From the NCBI RefSeq assembly GCF_030315915.2, contig NZ_CP135990.1:3472001-3536000 (forward strand): 64,000 nucleotides of DNA. Reading direction: 5' to 3'. Shown here piece after piece: positions 9,735 to 21,186 of the stretch. The number at the start of each line of letters is the position of its first letter. The first letter of the stretch is position 1. The stretch is from Providencia zhijiangensis. GTDB taxonomy: Bacteria; Pseudomonadota; Gammaproteobacteria; Enterobacterales; Enterobacteriaceae. The notes beneath the pieces were generated by a model. It worked only from the letters and a program-made list of their open reading frames with translations, was not told the DNA's origin and did not search any database. The position numbers and the translations under genes are program-made.

Positions 9735-11114
9735 TTACTCGTCAGATTTTGCTTCAGCTTTATGCTTTAGCCCTGCCAGCAGTTTTTCATGAATACCACC
9801 AAAGCCGCCATTACTCATCACCAGAATATGGTCACCGGGCTGAGCCGTCTCCACTACCATATTAGCGAGAGTATCAATATCTGCGTGCCAGCGCGCAGGC
9901 TGCACACAATGCTCTGCAATTTCTGTGACCATCCACGGAATATTGCTAGGTTGGAATAAGAAGACTTCATCCGCACGACCTAAAGCGGGTGCGATATCAT
10001 TTTTACTGATCCCCATTTTCATGGTATTTGAACGAGGTTCCAGTACAGCAATAATACGAGAAGTACCGCCAACTTTGCTACGTAATGCTTCTAACGTCGC
10101 TAAAATTGCCGTTGGATGATGAGCGAAGTCATCATAAACACTGACCTCATTTTCAACACCACGTAACTCAAGACGGCGACGGGCGTTAATAAATTTATCC
10201 AATGCTAAACAAGCTTCTTTCGCAGGTACGCCAACATGGTGTGCAGCAGCAATCGCCATCAAGCCATTTTGGATATTGTGATTACCGACTTGGGACCAAT
10301 TCACTTCGCCCACTTTTTCTTGTTGGTAATACACCTCAAACTGGCTGCCATCATGATTAAGTTTTACGGCATGCCACTCACCGTTTTCTCCCACCAACTC
10401 TTGTTCGCTCCAACACCCCATATTCATCACTTGCTTGAGGTTATTGTCGTTACTCGGCATAAAGATTTTGCCGCTACTTGGCACAATACGCACCAAGTGA
10501 TGGAATTGCTTTTGAATCGCTTCGAGATTTTCAAAAATATCCGCGTGATCGAATTCGAGGTTATTCAAAATCAGCGTTTTAGGGCTGTAATGTACGAATT
10601 TGGATCGCTTATCAAAGAATGCGCAATCATACTCATCTGCTTCAATAACAAAGAAAGGACTTTTACCAATCTGAGACGAAACATCAAAGTTCCCTGGCAC
10701 ACCACCAATCAGAAAGCCAGGCTCATAGCCACAATCTTGCAGGATCCACGCCAGCATTCCCGCAGTTGTTGTTTTACCGTGAGTCCCTGCAACTGCCAAT
10801 ACCCAGCGCTCAGGAAGAACATGATCATGAAGCCACTGTGGACCAGAGGTATAAGGTAAACCACGCTCTAATACGGCTTCAACACATGGATTTCCACGGG
10901 TCATCGCATTCCCAATCACCACCATATCAGGGGTTGGCTCTAACTGCGCAGGGTCGAATCCTTGAATTAGTTCAATGCCTTGCTTTTCAAGCAATGTACT
11001 CATCGGTGGGTAGACGTTTGCGTCGGACCCAGTCACTTTGTGCCCTAACGAACGAGCTAAAATAGCTAAGCTGCCCATGAAGGTTCCGCATATGCCTAAA
11101 ATATGTATGTGCAT
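9735..11114 (-). CDS. mpl: UDP-MurNAc:L-Ala-gamma-D-Glu-mDAP ligase (murein peptide ligase)
   Basis: Recycles cell-wall tripeptide by ligating it to UDP-MurNAc in the cytoplasm, feeding peptidoglycan precursors. Mur-ligase fold: N-terminal GICGTFMG (7-14), ATP-binding GTHGKTTT (110-117), then the central ATPase and a C-terminal domain with VYDDFAHHPTA. Length 459 versus 457 in E. coli. Divergent from fbp, as in E. coli, and ends at its own terminator. Confidence 0.97.
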   Translation of the reverse strand: MHIHILGICGTFMGSLAILARSLGHKVTGSDANVYPPMSTLLEKQGIELIQGFDPAQLEPTPDMVVIGNAMTRGNPCVEAVLERGLPYTSGPQWLHDHVLPERWVLAVAGTHGKTTTAGMLAWILQDCGYEPGFLIGGVPGNFDVSSQIGKSPFFVIEADEYDCAFFDKRSKFVHYSPKTLILNNLEFDHADIFENLEAIQKQFHHLVRIVPSSGKIFMPSNDNNLKQVMNMGCWSEQELVGENGEWHAVKLNHDGSQFEVYYQQEKVGEVNWSQVGNHNIQNGLMAIAAAHHVGVPAKEACLALDKFINARRRLELRGVENEVSVYDDFAHHPTAILATLEALRSKVGGTSRIIAVLEPRSNTMKMGISKNDIAPALGRADEVFLFQPSNIPWMVTEIAEHCVQPARWHADIDTLANMVVETAQPGDHILVMSNGGFGGIHEKLLAGLKHKAEAKSDE

Positions 11115-11277
11115 TCTTTTCCATCCAATAGCATGAGGTTTGTCACTATTCTACTCATCAATCACAGGTTTATAAATGTATTAGCCTATTAATCTTTTCT
11201 TTATTTAGATAAACTCTCCGCCCGAGGGTACAATAAAGACCCGCAAATTTCTGTCAATTTTATTCAGGACCTTCGTC

Positions 11278-12285
11278 ATGAAAACATTAGGCGAATTCAT
11301 CGTCGAAAAGCAACAAGATTTTCCTCATGCAACAGGTGAGCTGACTGCATTACTGTCAGCAATCAAACTGGGCGCTAAAATTATCCATCGTGATATTAAC
11401 AAAGCTGGACTCGTTGACATTCTCGGCACAAGCGGTGTTTCGAATGTTCAAGGTGAAGTTCAGATGAAGCTTGACCTGTATGCAAACGAAAAACTGAAAG
11501 CGGCTTTGAAAGCGCGCGGAGAAGTCGCCGGTATCGCCTCAGAAGAAGAAGATGAAATCGTCATTTTCGAAGGTGACCGTGCAGAAAACGCGAAATATGT
11601 CGTTTTAATGGACCCTCTGGATGGTTCTTCGAATATCGATGTAAACGTTTCCGTTGGAACAATCTTCTCTATCTACCACCGTATTACCCCAATTGGTCAA
11701 CCGGTTACAGAAGCTGACTTCTTACAACCAGGTAATCGCCAAGTTGCTGCGGGCTATGTGGTTTACGGTTCATCAACCATGCTGGTATACACCACTGGTT
11801 TCGGCGTTCATGCCTTCACCTACGACCCATCATTAGGTGTATTCTGTCTGTCTCATGAAAAAGTCATGTTCCCAGCAGAAGGTAAAATGTATTCCATTAA
11901 CGAAGGTAACTACATCAAGTTCCCTATGGGCGTTAAGAAATATATTAAATACTGTCAGGAAGAAGACAAAGCGACAAACCGCCCATATACCACGCGTTAT
12001 ATCGGCTCTTTAGTGGCGGACTTCCACCGTAACTTACTCAAAGGCGGTATTTACATTTACCCTAGCACAGCTAGCCACCCAACAGGTAAACTGCGCCTTC
12101 TGTACGAATGCAACCCAATTTCATTCTTAGCAGAACAAGCAGGCGGTAAAGCAAGTGATGGTACTAACCGCGTGTTAGACATCATCCCAACCAAGCTGCA
12201 TCAACGTGTGCCGTTCTTTGTGGGAACGAAAGCCATGGTTGAGAAGGCGGAATCCTTTATGCGTGAGTACCCTGACGCAGAATAA
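11278..12285 (+). CDS. fbp: Class I fructose-1,6-bisphosphatase
   Basis: Gluconeogenic enzyme that hydrolyses fructose-1,6-bisphosphate to fructose-6-phosphate. The metal-binding motif [10 protein letters not shown] (112-121) and the acidic pair at Glu89/Glu90 are present. Family sequences [12 protein letters not shown] and LRLLYECNP follow. Length 335 versus 332 in E. coli. It stands alone, with its own terminator 20 bases downstream. Confidence 0.97.
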   Translation: MKTLGEFIVEKQQDFPHATGELTALLSAIKLGAKIIHRDINKAGLVDILGTSGVSNVQGEVQMKLDLYANEKLKAALKARGEVAGIASEEEDEIVIFEGDRAENAKYVVLMDPLDGSSNIDVNVSVGTIFSIYHRITPIGQPVTEADFLQPGNRQVAAGYVVYGSSTMLVYTTGFGVHAFTYDPSLGVFCLSHEKVMFPAEGKMYSINEGNYIKFPMGVKKYIKYCQEEDKATNRPYTTRYIGSLVADFHRNLLKGGIYIYPSTASHPTGKLRLLYECNPISFLAEQAGGKASDGTNRVLDIIPTKLHQRVPFFVGTKAMVEKAESFMREYPDAE

Positions 12286-12306
12286 TCAAACATTCCGTTT
12301 GACCTG

Positions 12307-12331
12307 AAGGCGAGGCTCTCTCGCCTTTTTT
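12307..12331 (+). terminator. Terminator of fbp
   Basis: An AAGGCGAG / CTCGCCTT stem (12307-12314, 12320-12327) is followed directly by T residues. Confidence 0.85.
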
Positions 12332-12352
12332 GACTGAATTTCTCTCCAACTA

Positions 12353-12382
12353 GTGAGTTTTACCTCTCTTTGCGGCTATAAT
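12353..12382 (+). promoter_or_regulatory. Candidate ppa promoter
   Basis: A perfect -10 TATAAT (12377-12382) with a poor -35 about 18 bases upstream, followed by a C-rich discriminator. It sits about 40 bases ahead of ppa. Confidence 0.5.
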
Positions 12383-12423
12383 GTCCCCCACGTTATTTTA
12401 AGCACTCATAAGGATACATTTTA

Positions 12424-12954
12424 ATGGGCCTGAACAATGTACCGGCAGGTAAAGAACTGCCTGAAGATATCTACGTAATCATCGAAATCCCAGCTAACGC
12501 TGATCCAATCAAATATGAAGTTGATAAAGAATCTGGCGCACTGTTTGTAGACCGTTTCATGTCTACTGCGATGTTCTATCCGTGCAACTACGGTTACATC
12601 AACAACACCCTGTCTTTAGATGGTGACCCAGTTGACGTTTTAGTACCAACTCCATACCCATTACAACCAGGTTCAGTTATCCGTTGCCGTCCAGTTGGCG
12701 TACTGAAAATGACTGACGAATCTGGTGAAGATGCGAAATTAGTTGCAGTACCGCACACTAAACTGAGCAAAGAATACGATCACATCAAAGATGTGAACGA
12801 CATTCCTGAACTGCTGCGTGCGCAAATCACTCACTTCTTTGAGCATTACAAAGATTTAGAAAAAGGCAAGTGGGTTAAAGTTGACGGTTGGGAGAATGCA
12901 GAAGCAGCTAAAGCTGAAATCATCGCTTCTTTCGAACGTGCTGCAAAAAAATAA
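12424..12954 (+). CDS. ppa: Inorganic pyrophosphatase
   Basis: Hexameric family I pyrophosphatase that hydrolyses PPi and so drives biosynthetic reactions. The signature DGDPVDVLV with metal-binding Asp66, Asp68 and Asp71 is intact. At 176 residues it equals E. coli. It has a well-placed AAGGA ribosome-binding site and its own terminator. Confidence 0.98.
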   Translation: MGLNNVPAGKELPEDIYVIIEIPANADPIKYEVDKESGALFVDRFMSTAMFYPCNYGYINNTLSLDGDPVDVLVPTPYPLQPGSVIRCRPVGVLKMTDESGEDAKLVAVPHTKLSKEYDHIKDVNDIPELLRAQITHFFEHYKDLEKGKWVKVDGWENAEAAKAEIIASFERAAKK

Positions 12955-12974
12955 TTAATCCCTTCTGTGGATAG

Positions 12975-13008
12975 AAAAGCGCTGGTTTTGACCAGTGCTT
13001 TTTTTTGC
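12975..13008 (+). terminator. Terminator of ppa
   Basis: AAAAGCGCTGGT pairs with ACCAGTGCTTTT (one G-T wobble) around loop tttg and is followed by a run of eight T. Confidence 0.9.
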
Positions 13009-13404
13009 CTATATCTTCCCCTCTCAATATTAGTGTTTTTTCACAATTTCATAATATTCAGTGATATATATCGGCGGTTATACAGCCCGAAACTCCAATC
13101 AGAACTAACCCACCGAACATTTAACTATTATTGGATTAATTATCTGCTTTTAACAAAAAACTCAAAATAATAACAATTAAAAATAAATATTTATTAGATT
13201 ATAAATCTGTGATTGACATATCAATATAGGAATATATTTCCTTAGTAAAAAACGGCCGGATTAACTTTAATCTCTTTATTATCACAAAGTTAAATTAACA
13301 ACCCAGCCAAATTAGTCAATTTGATATTATTTAAATCAATATAGATTCAGGTGTAGAGTATTTACATAAATCATTAATTGTATAAATGTAAATGGGAGTC
13401 TAGC
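13009..13404. other. Long AT-rich leader/promoter region of the decarboxylase gene
   Basis: A 396-base gene-free stretch. It has a perfect -35 hexamer TTGACA at 13213-13218, an AGGAA/TTCCT dyad at 13228-13242 and an 8-bp inverted repeat TTAACTTT/AAAGTTAA (13261-13268, 13286-13293). No convincing -10 at normal spacing from the TTGACA. Its length suggests regulated expression of the gene at 13405. Confidence 0.5.
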
Positions 13405-15114
13405 GTGAATCAATCAGAGCTTCTTGCTCGCCAAAGTGCGAACCTACTCACACCCGAATTCGAACAGCAGTACCATAATATTGTGGCGAACTTTTTTAGC
13501 CGCGATCCGAATAAATGGCCTATATTTAATGACCCAAAAATCCAAGCTATCACCCAATTTCGTAAAACCACACTCGCAGACAGTCAGCTAATCAATCAAT
13601 ATCCAAATGGTGCTCAGTGGTTCAATCAGCTGGCGCAGCAATCCCACGTCCAACAACAGATTAATTTACCGGGAGATCAACAAGATACCCTGCTAGCCTT
13701 TGCTTCCGCATTATGTAAAAACTGGGAAAACCCATTATCTGTCGAAAACGTGATTGCGATGCCTTCAGACCCTGCATTATACGGCTCTATGCTTGGTCTT
13801 TTAGGCAACCCCAACATGGTCTATTGCGAATATTCTGGCGTCGCCGACTCCATGGAAAAAACAGTGATTAGACAAGTCGCTAACTTAATTGGTTATGATG
13901 AAAACCAAGCGTCTGGATTATTCACTCAAGGCGGAACCATGTGTAATTTATATGGTTACCTATTTGGCATTCGTAAAACATTAAAAGATTCTCGCCAGCT
14001 GGGTATGTCTGTGGATCAAGACTATCGGATCATCAACTCCCAAGGTGGCCACTACTCCAACATGACTAACCTGTCATTACTGGGTGTGGATATTCAAAAC
14101 AAAACCATTCGTATCAAAGTCTCCTCGGATAACACCATCGACTTACATGACTTAGAGCAGCAGATCCGTGCTTGTTATACCGTCCACTGCAAGATCCCCG
14201 TGATCTTATTAACCGCAGGTACCACAGATACCTTTGGTGTCGATGAAATAAAACAGGTTTATGAATTGCGAAACCGTCTGTGTGAAGAATTCGAAGTGAC
14301 AGAAAAACCGCATATTCACGTGGATGCTGCGGTCGGCTGGCCAATTATTTTCTTCATTAATTATGATTTTAATACCAACCCGCTCGCTATCAACGAAGCC
14401 ACACTGTTTGGATTACGCCACACCGTCGAAAAATTCAAACAACTTAAATATGCTGATTCCATCACTATCGACTTCCATAAATGGGGCTACGTTCCTTACA
14501 CCTCGAGCTTAGTGATGGTACGTGATGGCAATGATTTCAAAGCGCTTGAAAACTCACCTGAAAACTTCACGTACTTTGAACACGATTTAGAAGGGCAAAC
14601 TCACCTGCAATCCACCATTGAGTGTAGTCGCAGTGGGGTTGGGATTTTTGGCGCCTATGCAGGGCTACATTATCTCGGTATTGAAGGGTACCAAACTATC
14701 ATTGCTCACTGCCTACAAAATGCTAACTACATGCGCAACCAGTTGATTGAAATGGAAAATGCGGCGATTATGGTGCCTCAAAATCAGGGGCCTAGTGTCG
14801 GATTTCGTCTTTATTCCCCTAAATTGAATGCGGATCCACAGGACATTTTTAACTATGAATTAAGTTGCGCTAGCGATAAAGCCGCTTATGAAACCATGAT
14901 TAGAAATAGCAAATGGCACCGCAATCTGTTCTTAACACGCGGTAAAGCTGGGCTATTCACCAATTGGGTGGATTCCATCGCCTGCTCAACTTATGCCGAA
15001 CATAACCGTTTTGTGTACATTCCAGGCGAAAAAGCGGTCTTTATGAACCCAACCACAGAACGCCATCATATTGATGAGTTTGTGAAAATGCTCCAAGCAA
15101 TGAGCCGCGCTTAA
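13405..15114 (+). CDS. PLP-dependent group II amino-acid decarboxylase, substrate unknown
   Basis: A fold-type I PLP decarboxylase of 569 residues. Numbered from GTG 13405, the features are GGT cofactor region FTQGGTMCN (173-181), His216 in GGHYS (stacking on PLP), Asp307 in HVDAA (pairs with the pyridine N) and Lys359 in DFHKWGYVPYTS (Schiff base). I preferred GTG 13405 because GGGAG lies about 8 bases upstream; the frame is open to TTG 13378. The HKxGYxPY pattern resembles tyrosine or aspartate decarboxylases more than GadB, but substrate cannot be assigned. No amino-acid antiporter lies beside it. It is inserted between ppa and ytfP, which lie close together in E. coli. A terminator follows. 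Confidence 0.85.
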   Translation: MNQSELLARQSANLLTPEFEQQYHNIVANFFSRDPNKWPIFNDPKIQAITQFRKTTLADSQLINQYPNGAQWFNQLAQQSHVQQQINLPGDQQDTLLAFASALCKNWENPLSVENVIAMPSDPALYGSMLGLLGNPNMVYCEYSGVADSMEKTVIRQVANLIGYDENQASGLFTQGGTMCNLYGYLFGIRKTLKDSRQLGMSVDQDYRIINSQGGHYSNMTNLSLLGVDIQNKTIRIKVSSDNTIDLHDLEQQIRACYTVHCKIPVILLTAGTTDTFGVDEIKQVYELRNRLCEEFEVTEKPHIHVDAAVGWPIIFFINYDFNTNPLAINEATLFGLRHTVEKFKQLKYADSITIDFHKWGYVPYTSSLVMVRDGNDFKALENSPENFTYFEHDLEGQTHLQSTIECSRSGVGIFGAYAGLHYLGIEGYQTIIAHCLQNANYMRNQLIEMENAAIMVPQNQGPSVGFRLYSPKLNADPQDIFNYELSCASDKAAYETMIRNSKWHRNLFLTRGKAGLFTNWVDSIACSTYAEHNRFVYIPGEKAVFMNPTTERHHIDEFVKMLQAMSRA

Positions 15115-15121
15115 CATTTAT

Positions 15122-15163
15122 AAAAAACGCCGACCACTGAATTTTCAATGCTCGGCGTTTTTC
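15122..15163. terminator. Bidirectional terminator between decarboxylase and ytfP
   Basis: AACGCCGA and TCGGCGTT arms (15126-15133, 15152-15159) with an A-run on the left and T-run on the right serve the convergent genes. Confidence 0.8.
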
Positions 15164-15192
15164 TTGATGACTCATTACAGATAAACTACTGA

Positions 15193-15540
15193 TTACTCTT
15201 CTTCATGGCGCTTCAGCCAATCACCACTTTTAATGTGAGGCAGGCCTTCAACTGAGTGTTTATAGAGATAAATCCACGCATTACCGTAAGGTGTTGGAAT
15301 TAACTCACGCTCATAATCTTGTGAATTTTTCTTCAGTTCGTCTAACTCAGTCAGAATAGACGGATTGATACGATAAACTTCGCATTCAATCGTGCCATTC
15401 CCTCTGATAACCGCTGGATAATATCCAAGGTCATACAGTTCATAACCTTCTAGCTTATGCTCACCTAGCAGCTGAGCATAAGTCATCCAGTGATGATTCC
15501 CTTGCTTGCGCCTTAAACTGCCATAAACAATGATACGCAT
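15193..15540 (-). CDS. ytfP: Gamma-glutamylcyclotransferase-fold protein YtfP
   Basis: Small GGCT-fold protein of 115 residues, with the N-terminal strand-loop MRIIVYGSLRRKQGNH that holds the family YGSLR motif, and an acidic Glu in ELDELKK in the catalytic-site region. Cellular role of E. coli YtfP is unclear. It follows tamB by three bases and ends the tamA-tamB-ytfP operon, as in E. coli (113 residues there). Confidence 0.92.
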   Translation of the reverse strand: MRIIVYGSLRRKQGNHHWMTYAQLLGEHKLEGYELYDLGYYPAVIRGNGTIECEVYRINPSILTELDELKKNSQDYERELIPTPYGNAWIYLYKHSVEGLPHIKSGDWLKRHEEE

Positions 15541-15543
15541 ATA

Positions 15544-18500
15544 TTAAAACTCGAATTGATAAAGCAGGTCCAAAGCCTGATTAACGCCAGAAACAGCTTC
15601 TAAAAACAGTTTCGGCATGACCCTATAGCGTAAAGTGAGCGTCGCTAAAGAATCAAATATGCCAACTCCATACTTAACTTGCAAGTCGTTCGTAATTTTC
15701 CCACTCACAACCACTTTCGAACTGTCACCCACACCTTGCGTATCGACGGCTAAATCTGACACTCCAAATGTTTCACCAATTTTACCTACCAATTGACCAC
15801 TTTGAGCAACCCCCAACCCGATCAACATCGAGGTCATTTGTGACCCATTCGCATCACCGCTATCGAGCCCTTCCCCTCTTAACAGATAGGAAAGTGTCTC
15901 TTGCTGGGTTTTTGCGGGCTCAGAAAATATCTCAACTTTTGGTTTATCGGCAAGCCCTGTTACCTTCACACCGGCAATCACATCATCGGCCGTGTTTTCA
16001 GGATTACGAATTGCTTCTAAATTTAAGAACGGCTGATCAGCAGGTCCCGAGAATTGAATCAGCCCTTTACGCACAATCAAATCTTGCCCATAAGCGCGGA
16101 AACGTCCTGATGGAATATCTACCTGGCCATTTAAGCTTAACCCTTGTTTATCCTGAGCGACTTTTAATAAACCAGTTAACCGAGCTTTTAATCCGAATGC
16201 ATCCAGACGTACATCGTTGCCAATATTAATATTCAAATTGGTTTGGATTGGTATCGATTGCTGTTTCGGATTGATCGGTTTTAGCTGGTCATCCAGCATG
16301 ACCACATCCGAAGACGCACTCACCGCAGACTCAGGTAATTCTTGCACCGTAATACGCGCCCATGGAATATTGACGCTACCATTTAAGGTCAGCAATTTCG
16401 GTGACGCTTCCAGAATCAAGTCAGGCTGCACATCAATTTTGATCATTGGCGGCAGAGAAACTCGTAAGTTATTCCCTCTCGCCAGCACTTTCGCTCGCCA
16501 TGCATCAATGTTGCGCCAATCCGCATCACCATCGATATTTAGGTAACCCTCTGGCGTTTTGATCTGCCCAGTCATCACTGAACTGGTGCCATTAAAGTTA
16601 ATCGCTAATTGGCTATTTTGAATATCAAACGGGATCAACCCGGACTTCACTTCTAATCCAGATAACGTGACATTACCGTTCATTAGCGGGTTATGCGCCG
16701 AGCCACCGACACGTAGATTTGCATTCAGGTTTCCATTCGCAATGTCTTTTTCGCCAAGTAACGGTTTAATTAAACCTAATGTAATGGCGTTAATTTCAAT
16801 ATTGCCGGAGAGTAAACGCTTTCTTTCGAGGTCAGAAATTTGCACATTACCTTTAAATTGACCATTGTCTGCAATCTTCAACAACCAATTCAAATCCGCA
16901 CGACCGTTCTTAATACCCGCATTTAATGTCAACGTATCAAACGCGATAGGCAAACGCGCGCCATCAACAAACTGCACGACTTTGACCCCATCACCGCTCA
17001 AGTCAACTTTCACTTGCGGCAGGCTACCATCCGCTTTCCAGATGGCATTTGCACGCCCTGTGAACACCCCATTCACTCGGGTATCACTTGGCATAAATGG
17101 TTTGATCATCGCAAGATCAAAACGTTCTAATACAATATCAGCGCTACCACTTTTACCCGCTTTAACTGGCTTCGGCACACACACGCGAGCATTCGGGTTT
17201 ACCCAGCAATGGCTACCAATAACAACTTCTTGCGTGGTGTTATTGTAGTTCAAGGACATGGCTTGATTCAGACGCCACTCCCCAACCTCAGTATCAAATA
17301 AAGTATTGCTTAAATTCCCTTTCCACACTTCCGTCTGGCGATCAAATCCCCCTGCCAGTGCGAGCTGTCCTGAAACGGGTTTCCCTGTCACATTCAGTTT
17401 TAACGTATGCTGTTTTTCAGTCCCTTTGGCATCTAGCGTTAGGTTACTAATGGCTAAATCTGCTTGGCGTAGTCCGCGCACCACCACAGATAAGTCACCT
17501 TTGATTTGGTCACCTGTTGCCACATTGCCTTTAACGGTGGTGGTCTCAACCGTCAAATCTTGCCATCTCACGCCACGCGCCGTTAAATCCGCCAGCGCTT
17601 GTGGTGCTTGTAAATCACCGCGAAGTTTTAAATCCCCGATGATCACGCCACCTAGCCCAGGCACTAATCCATTCAACGCTGGGGCATTAATTTTGGCATC
17701 AAGGTTCCATTTATCCGCTAAAGAGCCCTTCACATTCACGCTGTTTTTACCCAGCAAGAGGTTAAAATCTGGAATATTCCATTGCCCTGCGGCATTCCCT
17801 TTGGCTTGTCCTCGCGCCTTTAATATGTGCTGTTTAACATTACCATCTAAGGTGATTTCAGGGATTTCTAACTGCCAGCTTCCACCATATAAGCTGCCTC
17901 GCGTGGCAATTTTCCCTTCAACTTTCGCTGGCCATTCTGGGTATTGCTTCGCCGTATTAATGCCCGATAACGTCAAAACCATATTCCAGCTAATGGCTTT
18001 ACTCCAATCCGCCACCCCTGATAGGTCTGCATTACCTTGCAATGCAGATAAGCGTAAACGGGTTAAATCAATTTTTTCCTCATTCCCTTTTGCATCTAAT
18101 AATAACTTAGATGGCGGTAGGTCTTGCCCCGTGATGGCGGAACGCAATGAAAGGTCATAGCTAGAAGGGCGGCCATTTAAGCGCAAGCGAGTGTCATCAA
18201 GCTTATATTGGCTTTCACCCACCAGCGGCCAAGTTAATTTTTTGCTTTCTAAAGTCAACTCAATCGGAAAATCTGCCTGCGCTAAATCGGTCTGAGCTTC
18301 TAGTGTCGCCGTAATTGGACCATTCAGATTCAATGCCAGCATCAGCTCATCCATCAGCCCACCTTTAAGCGTTAAATCGACTTTCTGCCCATTTAAATCT
18401 TCAAGACGGCTTTCACCAATAACGGATAGTGCGACTGGCCATTTCTCTTGTAAGGAGATCGATCCAGAAACCGCAACATTTCCTTGAGGCGCATCGACTT

Positions 18501-19314
18501 TTAGCTGCTTCAATAAAACATTCTGCCCTGCATTTTCTAACTTCAAATTCAGGCTATTAATCGTAATTTCCGTGTCGCCTTTTAATTGGAAATTAGAGGC
18601 ATTGATCCCCTCAACATTCAGGTCAACCGGTAGAATAATTTCAGGAAGATCCGCTAATAGCGGCTTAGAAAATAACGTTTTAAGCTGATCACCAAGGGAA
18701 GGCTGCTCACCTTCAGGCACAACGGGTTCAACCGGTTTTGTCGCCTCAGTCGGCTCGCTAGGCGGTAAGCTTATAGCAAGGTTAATAATATCGGTTGGCG
18801 TGATCTCGATAGCTCTTTTTTGCCATGTGATCCCCGTGGTGAATTTGTCGAGATCAATCACAGTGCCATCGACATTAACATGGGTATCAACCAACGCTAA
18901 TTGGGCTAAACGAATGGTTAGTGGGGCATTCAGTTCTGTTAGCGGCTCAGAAGGTGGTGTCTCTTCAGACGGTGGGAATTGGCTAGTATCCACATTCACC
19001 ATCACGCTTTCTGTTGATAAATCATCAATACATACTTCACGGCTGGTCAGGCACTTTAAACGTAACGCAAGGTGGATTTTCTTCGCATCCACATCCACAC
19101 CCGGCATTTGGTACTTCACGCCAGAGAGCGTTAAATCGTTAATGTCACCATCAATGGAGCCAATGGTCAGTTCAGGTACAAAACGTGTGGCCGAGTTCAA
19201 CGCAAAATGCAGACCCGATTTGGTACCTAACACCCAATACAGCGCACCAACAACCAGAACTAACAATAGTAAAATGGTGATTGCAATCCACTTTAGCCAT
19301 TTCATCCATTTCAT
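15544..19314 (-). CDS. tamB: Translocation and assembly module subunit TamB
   Basis: A very long inner-membrane-anchored periplasm-spanning protein (1256 residues; E. coli 1259) of the AsmA/VPS13-like bridge family. It works with TamA in outer-membrane protein insertion and in anterograde phospholipid transport. An N-terminal membrane anchor lies at about 8-28 ([19 protein letters not shown]). Then comes a long repetitive beta-taco groove with a Pro/Glu-rich insert near 195-210, and the C-terminal DUF490 domain, ending in aromatic YQFEF. Its start overlaps the tamA stop by four bases (ATGA), giving translational coupling. Confidence 0.97.
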   Translation of the reverse strand: MKWMKWLKWIAITILLLLVLVVGALYWVLGTKSGLHFALNSATRFVPELTIGSIDGDINDLTLSGVKYQMPGVDVDAKKIHLALRLKCLTSREVCIDDLSTESVMVNVDTSQFPPSEETPPSEPLTELNAPLTIRLAQLALVDTHVNVDGTVIDLDKFTTGITWQKRAIEITPTDIINLAISLPPSEPTEATKPVEPVVPEGEQPSLGDQLKTLFSKPLLADLPEIILPVDLNVEGINASNFQLKGDTEITINSLNLKLENAGQNVLLKQLKVDAPQGNVAVSGSISLQEKWPVALSVIGESRLEDLNGQKVDLTLKGGLMDELMLALNLNGPITATLEAQTDLAQADFPIELTLESKKLTWPLVGESQYKLDDTRLRLNGRPSSYDLSLRSAITGQDLPPSKLLLDAKGNEEKIDLTRLRLSALQGNADLSGVADWSKAISWNMVLTLSGINTAKQYPEWPAKVEGKIATRGSLYGGSWQLEIPEITLDGNVKQHILKARGQAKGNAAGQWNIPDFNLLLGKNSVNVKGSLADKWNLDAKINAPALNGLVPGLGGVIIGDLKLRGDLQAPQALADLTARGVRWQDLTVETTTVKGNVATGDQIKGDLSVVVRGLRQADLAISNLTLDAKGTEKQHTLKLNVTGKPVSGQLALAGGFDRQTEVWKGNLSNTLFDTEVGEWRLNQAMSLNYNNTTQEVVIGSHCWVNPNARVCVPKPVKAGKSGSADIVLERFDLAMIKPFMPSDTRVNGVFTGRANAIWKADGSLPQVKVDLSGDGVKVVQFVDGARLPIAFDTLTLNAGIKNGRADLNWLLKIADNGQFKGNVQISDLERKRLLSGNIEINAITLGLIKPLLGEKDIANGNLNANLRVGGSAHNPLMNGNVTLSGLEVKSGLIPFDIQNSQLAINFNGTSSVMTGQIKTPEGYLNIDGDADWRNIDAWRAKVLARGNNLRVSLPPMIKIDVQPDLILEASPKLLTLNGSVNIPWARITVQELPESAVSASSDVVMLDDQLKPINPKQQSIPIQTNLNINIGNDVRLDAFGLKARLTGLLKVAQDKQGLSLNGQVDIPSGRFRAYGQDLIVRKGLIQFSGPADQPFLNLEAIRNPENTADDVIAGVKVTGLADKPKVEIFSEPAKTQQETLSYLLRGEGLDSGDANGSQMTSMLIGLGVAQSGQLVGKIGETFGVSDLAVDTQGVGDSSKVVVSGKITNDLQVKYGVGIFDSLATLTLRYRVMPKLFLEAVSGVNQALDLLYQFEF

Positions 19315-21053
19315 AGTTCTGTCCCCAATCCGATGTAAAACTGAATTTTGTTATTATCTGGATCGCCAATAGGTTTGGCTAAATCAAATTTAATCGGTCC
19401 AACCGGAGAAACCCAGCGGATCCCCACACCAGCGCCCGTTTTAAAATCACTATTTTTGAAATCGTCTACCGCTTCACCACTATCAATAAAGGTGGCTCCC
19501 CACCAGTTGCCCGTGAAATTATATTGATACTCGACGGATCCAACCGCCAGCTTAGATGCCCCGGTGAGCTTGCCGCTACTATCTTCTGGGGAGATTTTTT
19601 GATAACCATAACCGCGGACACTACCGTCACCCCCTGCGAAGAAACGTAAGTCTGGCGGAACTTTGTCAAAGTTATTGGTTTCAATCCAACCAAGGTTTCC
19701 ACGTACGACAAATCGATGTCCTTCCCATGGAGTACGGATCCACACATTCTTGGCTTGCAATACTAAGAAATCGATATCCGAGCCCCATATTTTATTCGAG
19801 TAATCGATAGAATAGCGCTGGCTATCACCCCAGGTTGGCATCACACCACCTCTTTGGCGAATTCGGCTGACGTTTGCCCCCGGATACAGCAACATCGTCG
19901 TGTTGGTCACATCCGCTTGGGTAAAGTTACTCAACATCCAGCGCATATTCACGCCATACTGCCAGCCGGTTGAATAGTCCCAATTACGAGACACGTTTAG
20001 CGTGGTGGTATTCGCTTGAGTATCGTTCAAATCCGTACGTTTAAACCCACCTTGAATCGCATAATATTGCTCTAGAGGGTTCGCTTTGAGTGGAATTTTA
20101 TAGCTGGCATCGATCAGCTGTTCCGGCTGAGAGAGGCTAATGCTGGAGGTTAAACTTTGTCCCCGTGAGTTAATCCACGGCTTATTCCATATCGCTTTTA
20201 CGCGGGGCCCCACATCGGTCGCGTAACCACCACCCAGCTCAAGGAAGTTTTGCGCTCTAGGGATCATGACCCCTTCCATGGGTAATAGATCTGTATGCTC
20301 TTCACGAGCTTTTTGAATATTCGGCGTGACTAGCGCAGAGTTGAACCACCCTGTTGATGCCAAACGTTGGTTATATTCTGCGAGCTGTTCTGACGTGTAA
20401 TATTCCCCTTCCTTAAAAGGAGAGAGGTTTTCGAGGTAGTCCTCGCGAATTTGTGAGCCTTCAAAGGTTAATTTACCAAAGCGGTAGCGCTCACCACTGT
20501 TAAAATCAAAATCCCAATAGGCAGCATGATGATCAACAGAAATGCCTAGCTGGCTTTTTTCCATCATGGCATCGAAATACCCTTTACGGATAGCTAGGCT
20601 GCTAAATTTACCTTTGAAGTCTTCATAGTCACTATCATTTTGGATGATGCCATATTTCGGCGTGTTTTTTTTCAGCATCTTGGCGTAATCAGGGTCTGTT
20701 TTCGCTCCCCCTTCTAACACCACATTGACACCTTGTAGAAGAATAGGCTCCCCCGGAGAAACCTTGGCCGTCAAAATGGAACGGGCTGGCGGGGTTTTCT
20801 CTTCATAACTAAATTCTACCGTAGGTTCATAATATCCCAGCGGTTTTAACCCTTCACGAATCGCTTTTTCTACTCGAGCACGAAAACGTCCATTTGCAAC
20901 GACTTCATCTTGTGAAATATTAGAAAGCTGAATACGGACATTCTGGTTGAGTTGCCCTTCAAGCCCTTCAATATTAAGGCGTAGATTCGCAGCAAATACC
21001 GCTGGTACCGCCGTTGTTAGGCATACTGCACAAAGGGTAAGATATTTCGACAC
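19311..21053 (-). CDS. tamA: Outer-membrane Omp85-family protein TamA
   Basis: Omp85/BamA-type outer-membrane barrel that partners TamB. A signal peptide ([20 protein letters not shown], cut before ANL) is followed by three POTRA domains to about residue 245 and a 16-strand barrel with the VRGY motif (VRGYGYQ) and a C-terminal strand ending YIGLGTEL. I chose GTG 21053 because AGGAG is seven bases upstream and it gives 580 residues against 577 in E. coli; the open frame extends to a TTG at 21077. Divergent from msrA, as in E. coli. Confidence 0.96.
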   Translation of the reverse strand: MSKYLTLCAVCLTTAVPAVFAANLRLNIEGLEGQLNQNVRIQLSNISQDEVVANGRFRARVEKAIREGLKPLGYYEPTVEFSYEEKTPPARSILTAKVSPGEPILLQGVNVVLEGGAKTDPDYAKMLKKNTPKYGIIQNDSDYEDFKGKFSSLAIRKGYFDAMMEKSQLGISVDHHAAYWDFDFNSGERYRFGKLTFEGSQIREDYLENLSPFKEGEYYTSEQLAEYNQRLASTGWFNSALVTPNIQKAREEHTDLLPMEGVMIPRAQNFLELGGGYATDVGPRVKAIWNKPWINSRGQSLTSSISLSQPEQLIDASYKIPLKANPLEQYYAIQGGFKRTDLNDTQANTTTLNVSRNWDYSTGWQYGVNMRWMLSNFTQADVTNTTMLLYPGANVSRIRQRGGVMPTWGDSQRYSIDYSNKIWGSDIDFLVLQAKNVWIRTPWEGHRFVVRGNLGWIETNNFDKVPPDLRFFAGGDGSVRGYGYQKISPEDSSGKLTGASKLAVGSVEYQYNFTGNWWGATFIDSGEAVDDFKNSDFKTGAGVGIRWVSPVGPIKFDLAKPIGDPDNNKIQFYIGLGTEL

Positions 21054-21186
21054 GCCTGCTCCTAGGGTGATAGACAATTTGGCTTATTATTCAACAACGA
21101 CTTATTTTGAGTAAAATAGACCACTGACACAAGTTTTTATCCCAATTTTTACTTTATTTCTATACTGATTGTATTTAGGAATCGTT

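Noticed and set aside
13320-13339. FNR site upstream of the decarboxylase (TTGAT...ATCAA)
   Set aside because: The half-sites are nine bases apart instead of four, so the dyad does not fit FNR or CRP spacing.
15768-18160. Several long plus-strand ORFs antisense to tamB
   Set aside because: They are read through the complement of a well-conserved 1256-residue gene, lack ribosome-binding sites and have no recognisable protein features.
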